Below, piece after piece: positions 1 through 6,472 of a DNA stretch of 64,000 bases. The translations under genes and the position numbers were made by a program. The notes under the pieces were generated by a model, which made no database searches, had not been told where the DNA came from, and saw only the letters and a list, made by a program, of their open reading frames with translations. Source of the DNA: Chitinophaga chungangae (lineage in GTDB: Bacteria > Bacteroidota > Bacteroidia > Chitinophagales > Chitinophagaceae); assembly GCF_017742215.1 (NCBI RefSeq), contig NZ_JAGHKP010000002.1:716737-780736 (forward strand). Reading direction: 5' to 3'. The first letter of the stretch is position 1, and each line of letters opens with the position of its first letter.

Positions 1-2
1 AG

Positions 3-134
3 CTGCTTCTTCAGTTGCAGTTCCTGAATGAACAGGTTAGGCAACGCAACGGAGCATCCCAGTACAACAACAATTATCTGCGCCGGCTATCCGCCAGGGG
101 CCGCTATCCCGGCCAAATCCCTGGCAGCCCATGA
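3..134 (+). CDS. possible 3' end of a gene entering from the left edge
   Basis: The third plus-strand frame is open from the window edge to a TGA at 132-134, giving 43 codons with many G/C third positions as in the neighbouring genes. The C-terminal sequence is rich in Leu, Gln, Asn and Arg (it contains LQFLNEQ and YNNNYLRRLS). No family is recognisable from this fragment. It could equally be a chance open frame; the other two plus frames close within about 30 nt. Confidence 0.3.
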   Translation: MLLQLQFLNEQVRQRNGASQYNNNYLRRLSARGRYPGQIPGSP

Positions 135-574
135 AAAAATTCAGTCAATATCACTAATCGGCTTAAGTCATTAACAACCGGAAGAAAAGCGGGGGCTGGG
201 TAAACGTGCGATCAAGGGATCGTCGCACCGCTACACACGGCCGGAGGGAAAAGAGAGGTCGTTATGGATTTCCAGCGGGCCGCAGGCCCCTGGGCGCCTC
301 GAAATTCAGCCCGAAGGAGATATGATACAATGGACTGCAACCCGCGCTTCCGGTTGTTTAACACCTTGCTCAACCATGTCGGTGATTCGTTCGTACAACA
401 GCGAACTTAGAATGAGTGAAATGCTCCGGGGGATTCTTCCCCTGGAAAATTTTCTCATGAAATGATTAGAACGAGGAAAGAGAAAAGTGAGCATGCTATT
501 CGTGTGCTTCTTTCTCCTCACAGAAAGACAACACAATTAAATCGATGAAACAGAAAGGGTGAACGAAAAAGCGG
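135..574. other. intergenic region without a supported gene
   Basis: About 440 bases lie between the possible gene tail and the 3' end of the histidine kinase gene. A 76-codon minus-strand frame (306-536) exists, but its sequence looks random and it has no plausible start context. No terminator hairpin with a clear T-run and no RNA gene was found here. Confidence 0.5.
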
Positions 575-2545
575 TCACGCCATTTCGTCTTCCTCAAAAG
601 CCGGCAAGGTATATTCAAACGTGGTATACGTTTCGCCGTCGCTGGATACGGTGATCGTGCCGTTCATCTTTTCAATAAAATCCTTGCAGATGATCAGGGC
701 CAAACCCGCTCCCCTGCCGGTTTCCCTCGTAATGGCGCCGGGCACGCGGTGCGTGAAAATATATGGCATGTCCATTTCGGTGATGCCGCTGCCGCCGTTG
801 GTCACGGTTACGATGATCCGGTCGCTTTTACGCCGCGCTTCGATCGTTACCGGGCTGCCCCTGCGCGAATATTTCACGGCGTTGTGCAGCAGGTTCCGGT
901 TCACGAACTGCAGCATTTCACGGTCTACGCGAACGGTGAGGCCATAGGGAATCTTTATGTCGAGCAGCAAGGCTTTGTCTATGATGTCCGCCATCAACGG
1001 GTCTTTCGCATCGTTCCACAATTCCTGCAGCAGGTAGGGATGCGCTTTGTACTCAAACCCGGCCAGCTGCGTTTTTATCCAGCTCAATACGGTTTCGAAC
1101 AGCTGGAGCGTTTCCGATGCCATAGACGAAATACTGTTGGCGATCTCCTGGAACTGCTCGGGCTTGATGTCTTTCTGCTGGAAAAGATTGGTCACGCTGA
1201 TGATATGCGCAAGCGGCAACCGGAAGTCGTGCGCGAGGATCGACAACAGTTTGTTCTTGAAATCGTCGTGCCGCTGCAACTGTTTGTTTTTGTCCATCAT
1301 CATGCGGTTGATCTCTTTCATCCGTTTGGCGGCCATGTGCGATTCGCGTGTGGAGCGGGAATAGACGTACACCAGTCCCACGGCCAGCAGCGTGCAGATC
1401 ACGGCGAATACGATCAGCATCATGCGGTGACGGCCTTTCAGTTTATCGGAAACAAGCGTTTGCTCCTGCAATTCTTTATTCAGCCGCAAAGCACGCACTT
1501 CCTGTTCCTGGAGGAAAGATTCCATATAATCCTGCTCGCCTTGCGTGCGGAGGCCTTCCTGGTGGAGGGCTATCTCGCGGAGTACGTCGGCGTAGGGGAT
1601 CGCTTCGGCGGGGCCGATGGCTTTATAATATTGGTACAGCGAAGTAACGGGCCGTACCATCAGTTTTTTGTACCCGCCGAGGATGGCCGCGTCCAGCATT
1701 TGTTTGCGGTAAATGATAGAATCCGGGGTCTGGGCGTAAGTGGCGTAAATATCCATCTGCGCGTTGGCGTAGAGGGCGAGGTAATTGTATCCTTCTTTGA
1801 GGGAATGTGCCGCGAGCCGGCGGAGATTTTCCATGGCTTTTTCCAGCCGGCCGGCCTTTACTTCTTCATGCGCGAGGAACAATCCGGTGTAGGTTATGAT
1901 GCGGTCGTCGTGATACCGGGTAGCGATGTCGCGCGCTTTACCGAGCGCCCAGCGGGCGGAATCCTGGCGGAGGCTGTCTTCAGCGAATACGAGGTAATAA
2001 TTGGCGAGCATGCTGGCCCATACGGAATCTTTCAGCAACCGGCCGCCTACGCCCATGGATTCTTCCATATAAGGGATGGCGAGCTCGTCTTTACCTTCAT
2101 AATGATAATAGCTGCCGATGCAATACAGAGCCTGGCAGATGCCTGCCGAATCGCCAAGGTTGCGGTAACGGTGAAGCCCTTCGAGATAAAAGCGGTGGGC
2201 GAGCTTGCTGTTATTCTGAAAAGAGAAACTGGCGGCGAGGTTCATATAGGCGTCGGCGAGACCTTTATGATAATGTATGCGGGCGGCGAGGGCTTTGGCC
2301 TCGGCGGCATATACATAAGTGGTGTCCAGCTGCTGCACGAGCGAAAGGGCGCTGATGCGGTTGAGCAGGTCGGTATATTGCGCACTGTCTGTCACTTTTC
2401 CGCTATACAGGGTGTTTTTGAGAGAGCGGACGAGTTGTTGCTGGCCATGGGCCGTTGAAAAAAGGGCGATAGAAGTAAAAAGCAGCAGGATCGGCCGGAG
2501 GGTGCTCCCGTTCATGAATTTGCGGGACAGGGAGATTTTTGTCAT
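575..2545 (-). CDS. TPR-containing membrane sensor histidine kinase
   Basis: A 656-aa sensor kinase that should autophosphorylate on histidine and pass the phosphate to a response regulator not seen nearby. A cleavable signal peptide (about residues 11-35, ending near AHG-Q) is followed by a helical TPR-like periplasmic region (about 40-340). A short coiled coil and one membrane helix (about 374-395) come next, then a HisKA dimerisation helix with the phospho-acceptor in LAHDFRLP (H439). The HATPase domain has an N box around NLLHNAVKY (549-557) and G boxes GGSGI (about 584) and GRGAGLAL (610-617). M11 is an equally good start and would give a neater signal peptide. No receiver or DNA-binding domain is fused. 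It is transcribed divergently from the double-glycine peptide genes at 2980, so a regulatory link is possible but unproven. Confidence 0.88.
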   Translation of the reverse strand: MTKISLSRKFMNGSTLRPILLLFTSIALFSTAHGQQQLVRSLKNTLYSGKVTDSAQYTDLLNRISALSLVQQLDTTYVYAAEAKALAARIHYHKGLADAYMNLAASFSFQNNSKLAHRFYLEGLHRYRNLGDSAGICQALYCIGSYYHYEGKDELAIPYMEESMGVGGRLLKDSVWASMLANYYLVFAEDSLRQDSARWALGKARDIATRYHDDRIITYTGLFLAHEEVKAGRLEKAMENLRRLAAHSLKEGYNYLALYANAQMDIYATYAQTPDSIIYRKQMLDAAILGGYKKLMVRPVTSLYQYYKAIGPAEAIPYADVLREIALHQEGLRTQGEQDYMESFLQEQEVRALRLNKELQEQTLVSDKLKGRHRMMLIVFAVICTLLAVGLVYVYSRSTRESHMAAKRMKEINRMMMDKNKQLQRHDDFKNKLLSILAHDFRLPLAHIISVTNLFQQKDIKPEQFQEIANSISSMASETLQLFETVLSWIKTQLAGFEYKAHPYLLQELWNDAKDPLMADIIDKALLLDIKIPYGLTVRVDREMLQFVNRNLLHNAVKYSRRGSPVTIEARRKSDRIIVTVTNGGSGITEMDMPYIFTHRVPGAITRETGRGAGLALIICKDFIEKMNGTITVSSDGETYTTFEYTLPAFEEDEMA

Positions 2546-2979
2546 GGTCTACATTGTGTATCCGGGGCGCACCCGGTGATAATACTAAGCGGCATCGTTT
2601 CGGAATCCATTACGGCAGCGGCTGCCTGGCGGCCGTTTCACAGCATAATTTACATAAAACGGTTGGAATTATTGGTTTCCAATATGGAGGGTTTTCTCCA
2701 TATAAAATGTTAAGCAATTGCTAACACAAGCTTGTTCATAAAATGAATAAAACATCCGGCTAACTCTCTGAAAATGAACAAACTGAACAGCGAAAGATTA
2801 ATGAGGGCGTAGTAATTTACAGCCTGTCATAAAATATATCGCGGTTGTTCCCCGACAGAGCATTAACACAGACCCTGACCATGAACACGCCAAAGCCCCC
2901 GGGATTCATCACCGATACGCTCCTGCACCCCAGGAGATGACAGCCAACAAAACCGTTTTCTAACCAAACCTCCTATCAT
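2546..2979. other. 434-bp divergent intergenic region with hairpins and tiny reading frames
   Basis: This separates the histidine kinase (minus) from the first double-glycine peptide gene (plus), and is long for this gene-dense window. It holds two adjacent hairpin-forming inverted repeats at 2663-2703. It also has two very short ATG frames, 2774-2812 (12 codons, beginning MNKLNSE) and 2881-2940 (19 codons). No -7 box with a full TAnnTTTG match was found for either gene; TAATTTAC near 2815 is the closest plus-strand sequence. Confidence 0.5.
2682..2703. repeat. 8-bp inverted repeat (possible operator or hairpin)
   Basis: ATATGGAG (2682-2689) and CTCCATAT (2696-2703) are perfect inverted repeats around a 6-nt spacer. 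A 6-bp inverted repeat (TTGGAA/TTCCAA) lies immediately upstream around 2663-2682. Lying between two divergent genes, they could be a protein-binding site or RNA hairpins. A terminator role is less likely because no T-run follows. Confidence 0.35.
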
Positions 2980-3261
2980 ATGGAAAACTTGCAAGTACAC
3001 AACTATGGTTGCCAGGAACTGGATGCAACCACGACCCAGGATGTTAACGGCGGATTCCTTTCACTCGGTATCACCAACGTTAACGGCAAAATCACTATCG
3101 GCGGTCAACTCGACACCAATGCCCTGCTGTCTGGCCTTCCCGGCCTGCCTGGCACCGGCGGCGGAATTCCCGGCGTTGGCGGCCTCGGCAACCTGCTTGC
3201 CCCCGTTACCAACCTGCTGAACAGCCTCCTCGGCGGTCTCGGCGGTGGATTACTGGGCTAA
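2980..3261 (+). CDS. double-glycine leader peptide, bacteriocin-like precursor A
   Basis: A 93-aa precursor-like protein. Residues 1-25 form a leader ending in VNGG. The pattern is MxNLQ, then [YF]GCxE[LI]xAT, then [VI]NGG, matching double-glycine leaders cleaved by C39-peptidase ABC exporters, with hydrophobic residues at -12 and -4 and Gly-Gly at -2/-1. The predicted 68-residue core is Gly/Leu-rich, has no Cys and almost no charge, and ends with a block of the form NLLxxVTNLLNSLLGGLGGG. The gene at 3359 is a paralogue with a leader of identical length. A rho-independent terminator follows at 3289. No exporter, immunity gene or modifying enzyme is visible in the window. Alternatives are a secreted structural or adhesive peptide or a signalling peptide; the function is not established. 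Confidence 0.72.
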   Translation: MENLQVHNYGCQELDATTTQDVNGGFLSLGITNVNGKITIGGQLDTNALLSGLPGLPGTGGGIPGVGGLGNLLAPVTNLLNSLLGGLGGGLLG

Positions 3262-3288
3262 GATTCCCGTAAAATCGGTTTAAAACAT

Positions 3289-3320
3289 GGTGGCGCCGCG
3301 GTACAGGGCGCCACCTTTTT
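3289..3320 (+). terminator. rho-independent terminator between the two peptide genes
   Basis: GGTGGCGCC (3289-3297) pairs perfectly with GGCGCCACC (3307-3315) across a 9-nt loop and is followed by TTTTT. It stands 28 nt after the first peptide gene and 38 nt before the second. The second gene therefore depends on read-through or on a promoter buried in this short gap. Confidence 0.8.
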
Positions 3321-3358
3321 CTCTCACAATTTCTCTTCACCATTAAAACCCATTTCTT

Positions 3359-3631
3359 ATGCAAAACCTCCAATCACAATTTTTCGGATGCGAAGAAATC
3401 TCCGCTACCAACGCCTCTAACATCAACGGAGGCCTCGACCTCGGCGGCATCGGCGGTCTCGACGGCATCCTCGGCACCGTTACCAATCTCGTTAACGGAC
3501 TGCTCGGCGGGATCGGCGGCGGCGACGTTCCCGGCACCGGCGGCCTCGGCAACGTTCTCGGCACTGTTAACAACCTGCTGAACAGCGTCCTCGGCGGCCT
3601 CGGCCTCGGCGATATCGTTAGCCCCTTGTAA
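3359..3631 (+). CDS. double-glycine leader peptide, bacteriocin-like precursor B
   Basis: A 90-aa paralogue of the protein at 2980. Its leader is also exactly 25 residues, with GCEEISAT and a terminal INGG, aligning without gaps to the first. The 65-residue core contains the Gly/Leu block twice: once as GTVTNLVNGLLGGIGG and once as GTVNNLLNSVLGGLGL, separated by a linker containing VPGTGGLG that also occurs in the first peptide. It is neutral to acidic, hydrophobic and lacks Cys. The two peptides could act together as in two-peptide bacteriocins, or be redundant secreted peptides. A strong terminator follows at 3734. Confidence 0.7.
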   Translation: MQNLQSQFFGCEEISATNASNINGGLDLGGIGGLDGILGTVTNLVNGLLGGIGGGDVPGTGGLGNVLGTVNNLLNSVLGGLGLGDIVSPL

Positions 3632-3733
3632 ACAGCCCCCCCTCACTTTGTGTTACCAAAATAAATCAACGGACAACGGTAACTAAAAACGGAACGGTTT
3701 GTACAGGCAGACAGGGCCTATACACACCATCTT

Positions 3734-3769
3734 AAAAGACTGGCGTGCGATAATACGTCAGTCTTTTTT
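3734..3769 (+). terminator. rho-independent terminator
   Basis: AAAAGACTG (3734-3742) pairs with CAGTCTTTT (3759-3767), extended inward by four more pairs including a G-T, with an 8-nt loop and a T-run to 3769. It closes the peptide gene pair and lies just upstream of the exonuclease promoter. Confidence 0.8.
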
Positions 3770-3780
3770 ATGTGAATCCT

Positions 3781-3788
3781 TACTTTTG
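3781..3788 (+). promoter_or_regulatory. Bacteroidota -7 box for xth
   Basis: TACTTTTG matches TAnnTTTG exactly and lies 16 nt before the ATG at 3805. No clear -33 TTTG was identified. Confidence 0.5.
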
Positions 3789-3804
3789 TTGAAATTATTT
3801 CATC

Positions 3805-4572
3805 ATGAGGATCGTCACCTACAATGTCAACGGCCTGCGCTCTGCCATGACAAAAGGATTCACCGAATGGCTCAAAACCGATCCCGCAGACGTTATCTGC
3901 CTGCAGGAAGTAAAAGCCCATCGCGACAACGTGGATTTCCAGCAATTCGAACAGATCGGGTACACCGATTACTGGTACCCCGCCCAGAAAAAAGGCTACA
4001 GCGGCGTCGCCATCCTGACCAAAATAAAACCCGACAACGTTCAATACGGTAACGGATATATGCAAAGCGATGCCGAAGGAAGGGTCATAAGAGCCGATTT
4101 CGGCGACGTAACGCTCATCAACGCGTATTTCCCGTCCGGCACTACGGGAGACGAAAGACAGACCTATAAATACCAATGGCTCGACGAGTTCTTCGGGTAT
4201 CTCCAGCAGCTCCGCCAGCAAAGGCCCAACCTCGTAGTCGTAGGCGATTACAATATCGCGCACAAACCCATCGATATCCACAACCCCGTCAGCAACAAAG
4301 ATTCCTCCGGTTTCCTTCCCGAAGAAAGGGCCTGGCTGACCAAATTGTTTGACAGCGGCTTCGTCGATACCTTCCGCCATTTCCACCCCGAGCCCGATCA
4401 ATACAGCTGGTGGAGCTTCCGCGCAAACGCCCGCGGCAATAACAAAGGATGGCGCATCGATTATATCAACGTAACGGAACCGCTCCGCGGAAGACTGCAG
4501 GACGCCGCCATCTGGCAGCAGGTAAAACATTCGGACCATTGCCCCGTTTACCTCCAACTCAATAATGCATGA
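3805..4572 (+). CDS. xth: exodeoxyribonuclease III
   Basis: A 255-aa apurinic/apyrimidinic endonuclease and 3'-5' exonuclease of the exonuclease III/APE1 family, acting in base excision repair. The family signatures are in order: TYNVNGLRSA near the N-terminus, the metal-ligand glutamate in CLQEVK, the GVAIL motif, NAYFPSG, VVGDYNIAH (Asp/Asn active-site pair) and the C-terminal KHSDHCPV with the catalytic Asp-His. The length fits the family. Its stop overlaps the next gene by four bases (ATGA), implying translational coupling with the DUF4286 gene. Confidence 0.95.
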   Translation: MRIVTYNVNGLRSAMTKGFTEWLKTDPADVICLQEVKAHRDNVDFQQFEQIGYTDYWYPAQKKGYSGVAILTKIKPDNVQYGNGYMQSDAEGRVIRADFGDVTLINAYFPSGTTGDERQTYKYQWLDEFFGYLQQLRQQRPNLVVVGDYNIAHKPIDIHNPVSNKDSSGFLPEERAWLTKLFDSGFVDTFRHFHPEPDQYSWWSFRANARGNNKGWRIDYINVTEPLRGRLQDAAIWQQVKHSDHCPVYLQLNNA

Positions 4573-4871
4573 TCATATATAATGTCACCACAAAGGTTTC
4601 CACGCTGATCAAAGACAGGTGGGTGGAATGGATGAAACAGGAGCACATCCCGGAGATCATCGCCACCGGCCTGTTTCACGATTACCGTATGTGCCGCCTG
4701 CTGGAGCAGGACGATTCAGACGGGCCGACCTTCACCGTGCAATACTTTACCGACACCCTCGAAAACTATTATACCTACTTGCAGGAGTACGCGCCGGCCC
4801 TCCGGCAGCAGGCTTTCGATACTTTCGGAGACCAGTTTGTAGCCTTCAGAACGGTGATGCAGGTTGTATAA
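4569..4871 (+). CDS. DUF4286 family protein
   Basis: A 100-aa soluble protein resembling the small Bacteroidota DUF4286 family, judged by the N-terminal MIIYNVTTKV, the WxxWMKxEHIPEI segment and the aromatic-rich C-terminal half (YYTYLQEYAPALR). The fold is probably a ferredoxin-like alpha/beta dimeric barrel; the biochemical role is unknown. The ATG overlaps the exonuclease stop by four bases, so the two are co-transcribed. Roughly 300 bp without a gene separate it from HU. Confidence 0.75.
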   Translation: MIIYNVTTKVSTLIKDRWVEWMKQEHIPEIIATGLFHDYRMCRLLEQDDSDGPTFTVQYFTDTLENYYTYLQEYAPALRQQAFDTFGDQFVAFRTVMQVV

Positions 4872-5095
4872 CGCATCAAACTTATCCACAGGAAATTCAC
4901 TATTTTCAAGGCATCCGCGCTTTGGTACAATACTTGGTACAAAAGCGCGTTTAATGATCAAGTGCATTAAAACTCAATGCAGTAGCGCGTTTCATCAGAA
5001 ACACCCGATCAAATAAACTGAACCGGAAAAAAGCCCGATCAGCTGTAAACGTTACCTGTAGGGTTTTTCAGCCTCCAAAAAAAAGTTTTAAAAAT

Positions 5096-5125
5096 TTGGT
5101 AATCTTATAAAACGCGCTATATTTG
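5096..5125 (+). promoter_or_regulatory. HU gene promoter (-33 TTG and -7 box)
   Basis: TTG at 5096-5098 and TATATTTG at 5118-5125 are separated by 19 nt, the expected spacing for the Bacteroidota primary sigma factor. This is the best two-element promoter seen in the window and predicts an untranslated leader of about 38 nt. Confidence 0.65.
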
Positions 5126-5167
5126 CTCACATCAAACATTTTCTCACTAGTTAAATCTTAACTAACT

Positions 5168-5437
5168 ATGAACAAAGCCGAATTGATCGACAAACTCGCC
5201 AAAGACGCTGGCGTTACCAAAACCCAAGCTAACGATGCTCTGGATTCTTTCACCAAAGCTGTTGCCGACACCCTGAAAAAAGGCGGTAAAGTAACTCTGG
5301 TTGGTTTCGGTACTTTCTCCGTTTCCAAACGTGCAGCCCGTAACGGCCGCAACCCCCAGACTGGCCAGATCATCAAGATCAAAGCTAAAAAAGTAGCCAA
5401 GTTCAAAGCTGGTAAAGCACTGTCTGACAAACTCTAA
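5168..5437 (+). CDS. hup: HU family DNA-binding protein
   Basis: An 89-aa histone-like nucleoid protein that dimerises and bends DNA. It has the classic N-terminal MNKAELIDKLA helix pair, the VTLVGFGTF strand, a basic beta-arm centred on RNGRNPQTGQ with the intercalating proline, and a Lys-rich C-terminal helix. Length matches bacterial HU exactly. It has a strong promoter and a terminator (5460-5492), so it is monocistronic. It is AT-richer than its neighbours, as often seen in highly expressed genes. Confidence 0.97.
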   Translation: MNKAELIDKLAKDAGVTKTQANDALDSFTKAVADTLKKGGKVTLVGFGTFSVSKRAARNGRNPQTGQIIKIKAKKVAKFKAGKALSDKL

Positions 5438-5459
5438 GAGTTGGCGACCCAACTTATTT

Positions 5460-5492
5460 AAGCAAGGAACATTATTTGTTTCTTGCTTTTTT
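5460..5492 (+). terminator. HU terminator
   Basis: AAGCAAGGAA (5460-5469) pairs with TTTCTTGCTT downstream with one G-T pair, followed by a T-run. The T-run merges into the -7 box of the next gene (5493-5500), so terminator and promoter are back to back. A smaller hairpin (AGTTGG/CCAACT) sits directly after the HU stop. Confidence 0.7.
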
Positions 5493-5500
5493 TATTTTTG
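5493..5500 (+). promoter_or_regulatory. -7 box for ribosomal protein THX gene
   Basis: TATTTTTG matches TAnnTTTG and lies 34 nt before the ATG at 5535. Confidence 0.5.
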
Positions 5501-5534
5501 CAGTACATTTCATTACTAATAAAACAATAAAAAA

Positions 5535-5651
5535 ATGGGTAGAGGTGATATCAAAACCAAGAAAGGAAAGATCTCTAACGGTTCTTTCGGCAAAAGCCGT
5601 CCGGCTAAAACCAAAAAAACGGCTGCTCCCAAGGCAGAAAAAAAGGCTTAA
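5535..5651 (+). CDS. 30S ribosomal protein THX
   Basis: A 38-aa, very basic protein beginning MGRGDIKTKKGKI and ending in an Ala/Lys-rich tail. The opening GxGDxKTKKGKI and the SxGxSRP segment are characteristic of ribosomal protein THX (bS31), which in Thermus binds a cavity at the top of the 30S head. It is short enough that automatic calling often misses it. It has its own -7 box and a terminator at 5672, so it is a single-gene unit next to HU. Confidence 0.88.
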   Translation: MGRGDIKTKKGKISNGSFGKSRPAKTKKTAAPKAEKKA

Positions 5652-5671
5652 CCCCGTTAAGCCAGATATAG

Positions 5672-5719
5672 GGGATTCCGGTCATCTGCCTCCGCAAACG
5701 CCCGGAATCCCTTTATTTA
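5672..5719 (+). terminator. terminator after THX gene
   Basis: GGGATTCCGG (5672-5681) pairs perfectly with CCGGAATCCC (5702-5711) across a 20-nt loop, followed by TTTATTTAT. It stands between the convergent THX and pdxH genes. Confidence 0.65.
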
Positions 5720-5749
5720 TGCCCGTTAACGGGCAACATCATCACATCG

Positions 5750-6388
5750 TCAGGGCGCCAGCCGCTCGATCTTCCAGCTGCTCCCGCCCGCGGGCGTATA
5801 CCGCAGCCTGTCGTGCAAACGACTGCTCCGCCCCTGCCAGAACTCCACCAGCAAAGGTTTCACGATATAACCGCCCCAGTGCTCCGGCCGTTCGGGCTCA
5901 CCCGCCGCTTCCAGCCTTTTCACCCGCTCTTCCAGGAAATGCCTGTCCGGTATCACTTCGCTCTGCGGAGACGCCGCCGCCCCTATCCTGCTGCCCACCG
6001 GCCGCGAATGGAAATATTCGTCGCTTACGCCGGCCGGCGCCTTGCTCACCGTGCCTTCTATCCGCACCTGCCGCTCCAGCTCTTTCCAGAAAAACAGCAA
6101 AGTGGCAAACGGGTTCTGCTCCAGCTCACGCCCCTTGCGGCTTTCATAATTCGTGAAAAAAAGGAAGCCGTTCCCGTCGAAACTTTTCAATAATACGATC
6201 CTCGCCGACGGACGGCCGTCTGCCGTGCTCGTGGCCAACGTCATCGCATTCGGCTCTTCCAGCTCGCTTTGTACCGCCTCCTGCCACCACTGCCCGAACT
6301 GGGTCAGCGGGTCGGCCGCCGCCTCGCTTTCATTCAGCGTTGCGCGGCGGTAATCCTGCCGCAGGTCTGCTATCTTCTGATTGATCAT
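5750..6388 (-). CDS. pdxH: pyridoxamine 5'-phosphate oxidase
   Basis: A 212-aa FMN-dependent oxidase that converts pyridoxine or pyridoxamine 5'-phosphate to pyridoxal 5'-phosphate. Family landmarks are the N-terminal region ending in PNAMTLATS, the FMN-binding [10 protein letters not shown] and [10 protein letters not shown] segments, RQVRIEG, SRPxGSRIGA with SPQSE, and the C-terminal WGGY and LHDR/RYT motifs. The length is typical. It is divergent from the lipoprotein at 6473; an exact -7 box on the minus strand lies at 6403-6410. Confidence 0.95.
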   Translation of the reverse strand: MINQKIADLRQDYRRATLNESEAAADPLTQFGQWWQEAVQSELEEPNAMTLATSTADGRPSARIVLLKSFDGNGFLFFTNYESRKGRELEQNPFATLLFFWKELERQVRIEGTVSKAPAGVSDEYFHSRPVGSRIGAAASPQSEVIPDRHFLEERVKRLEAAGEPERPEHWGGYIVKPLLVEFWQGRSSRLHDRLRYTPAGGSSWKIERLAP

Positions 6389-6402
6389 CGTTTCCTTTTT
6401 TA

Positions 6403-6410
6403 CAAAATTA
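6403..6410 (-). promoter_or_regulatory. -7 box for pdxH
   Basis: Read on the minus strand this is TAATTTTG, an exact TAnnTTTG match, 14 nt before the start codon. It is adjacent to a perfect 12-bp palindrome, CGCGATATCGCG, at 6411-6422. Confidence 0.5.
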
Positions 6411-6472
6411 CGCGATATCGCGATGGTATCTCTATAAGTGGTAATTTACACCTGTTTTTAAAACCGGAAAGC

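Noticed and set aside
306-536. 76-codon minus-strand open frame near the left edge
   Set aside because: The sequence has no low-complexity or domain signal and no promoter or start context, so it is treated as chance.
749-2458. 569-codon plus-strand open frame
   Set aside because: It lies antisense to the histidine kinase, whose kinase motifs are complete. The frame arises from GC-rich third positions and has no family resemblance.
2774-2940. Two tiny ATG frames (12 and 19 codons) upstream of the peptide genes as leader peptides
   Set aside because: They have no conserved features or coding bias; frames of this length are expected by chance in 434 bp.
6411-6422. Perfect palindrome CGCGATATCGCG between pdxH and the lipoprotein gene
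   Set aside because: Twelve-base palindromes are expected several times in 64 kb by chance; no second copy or known operator form was recognised.
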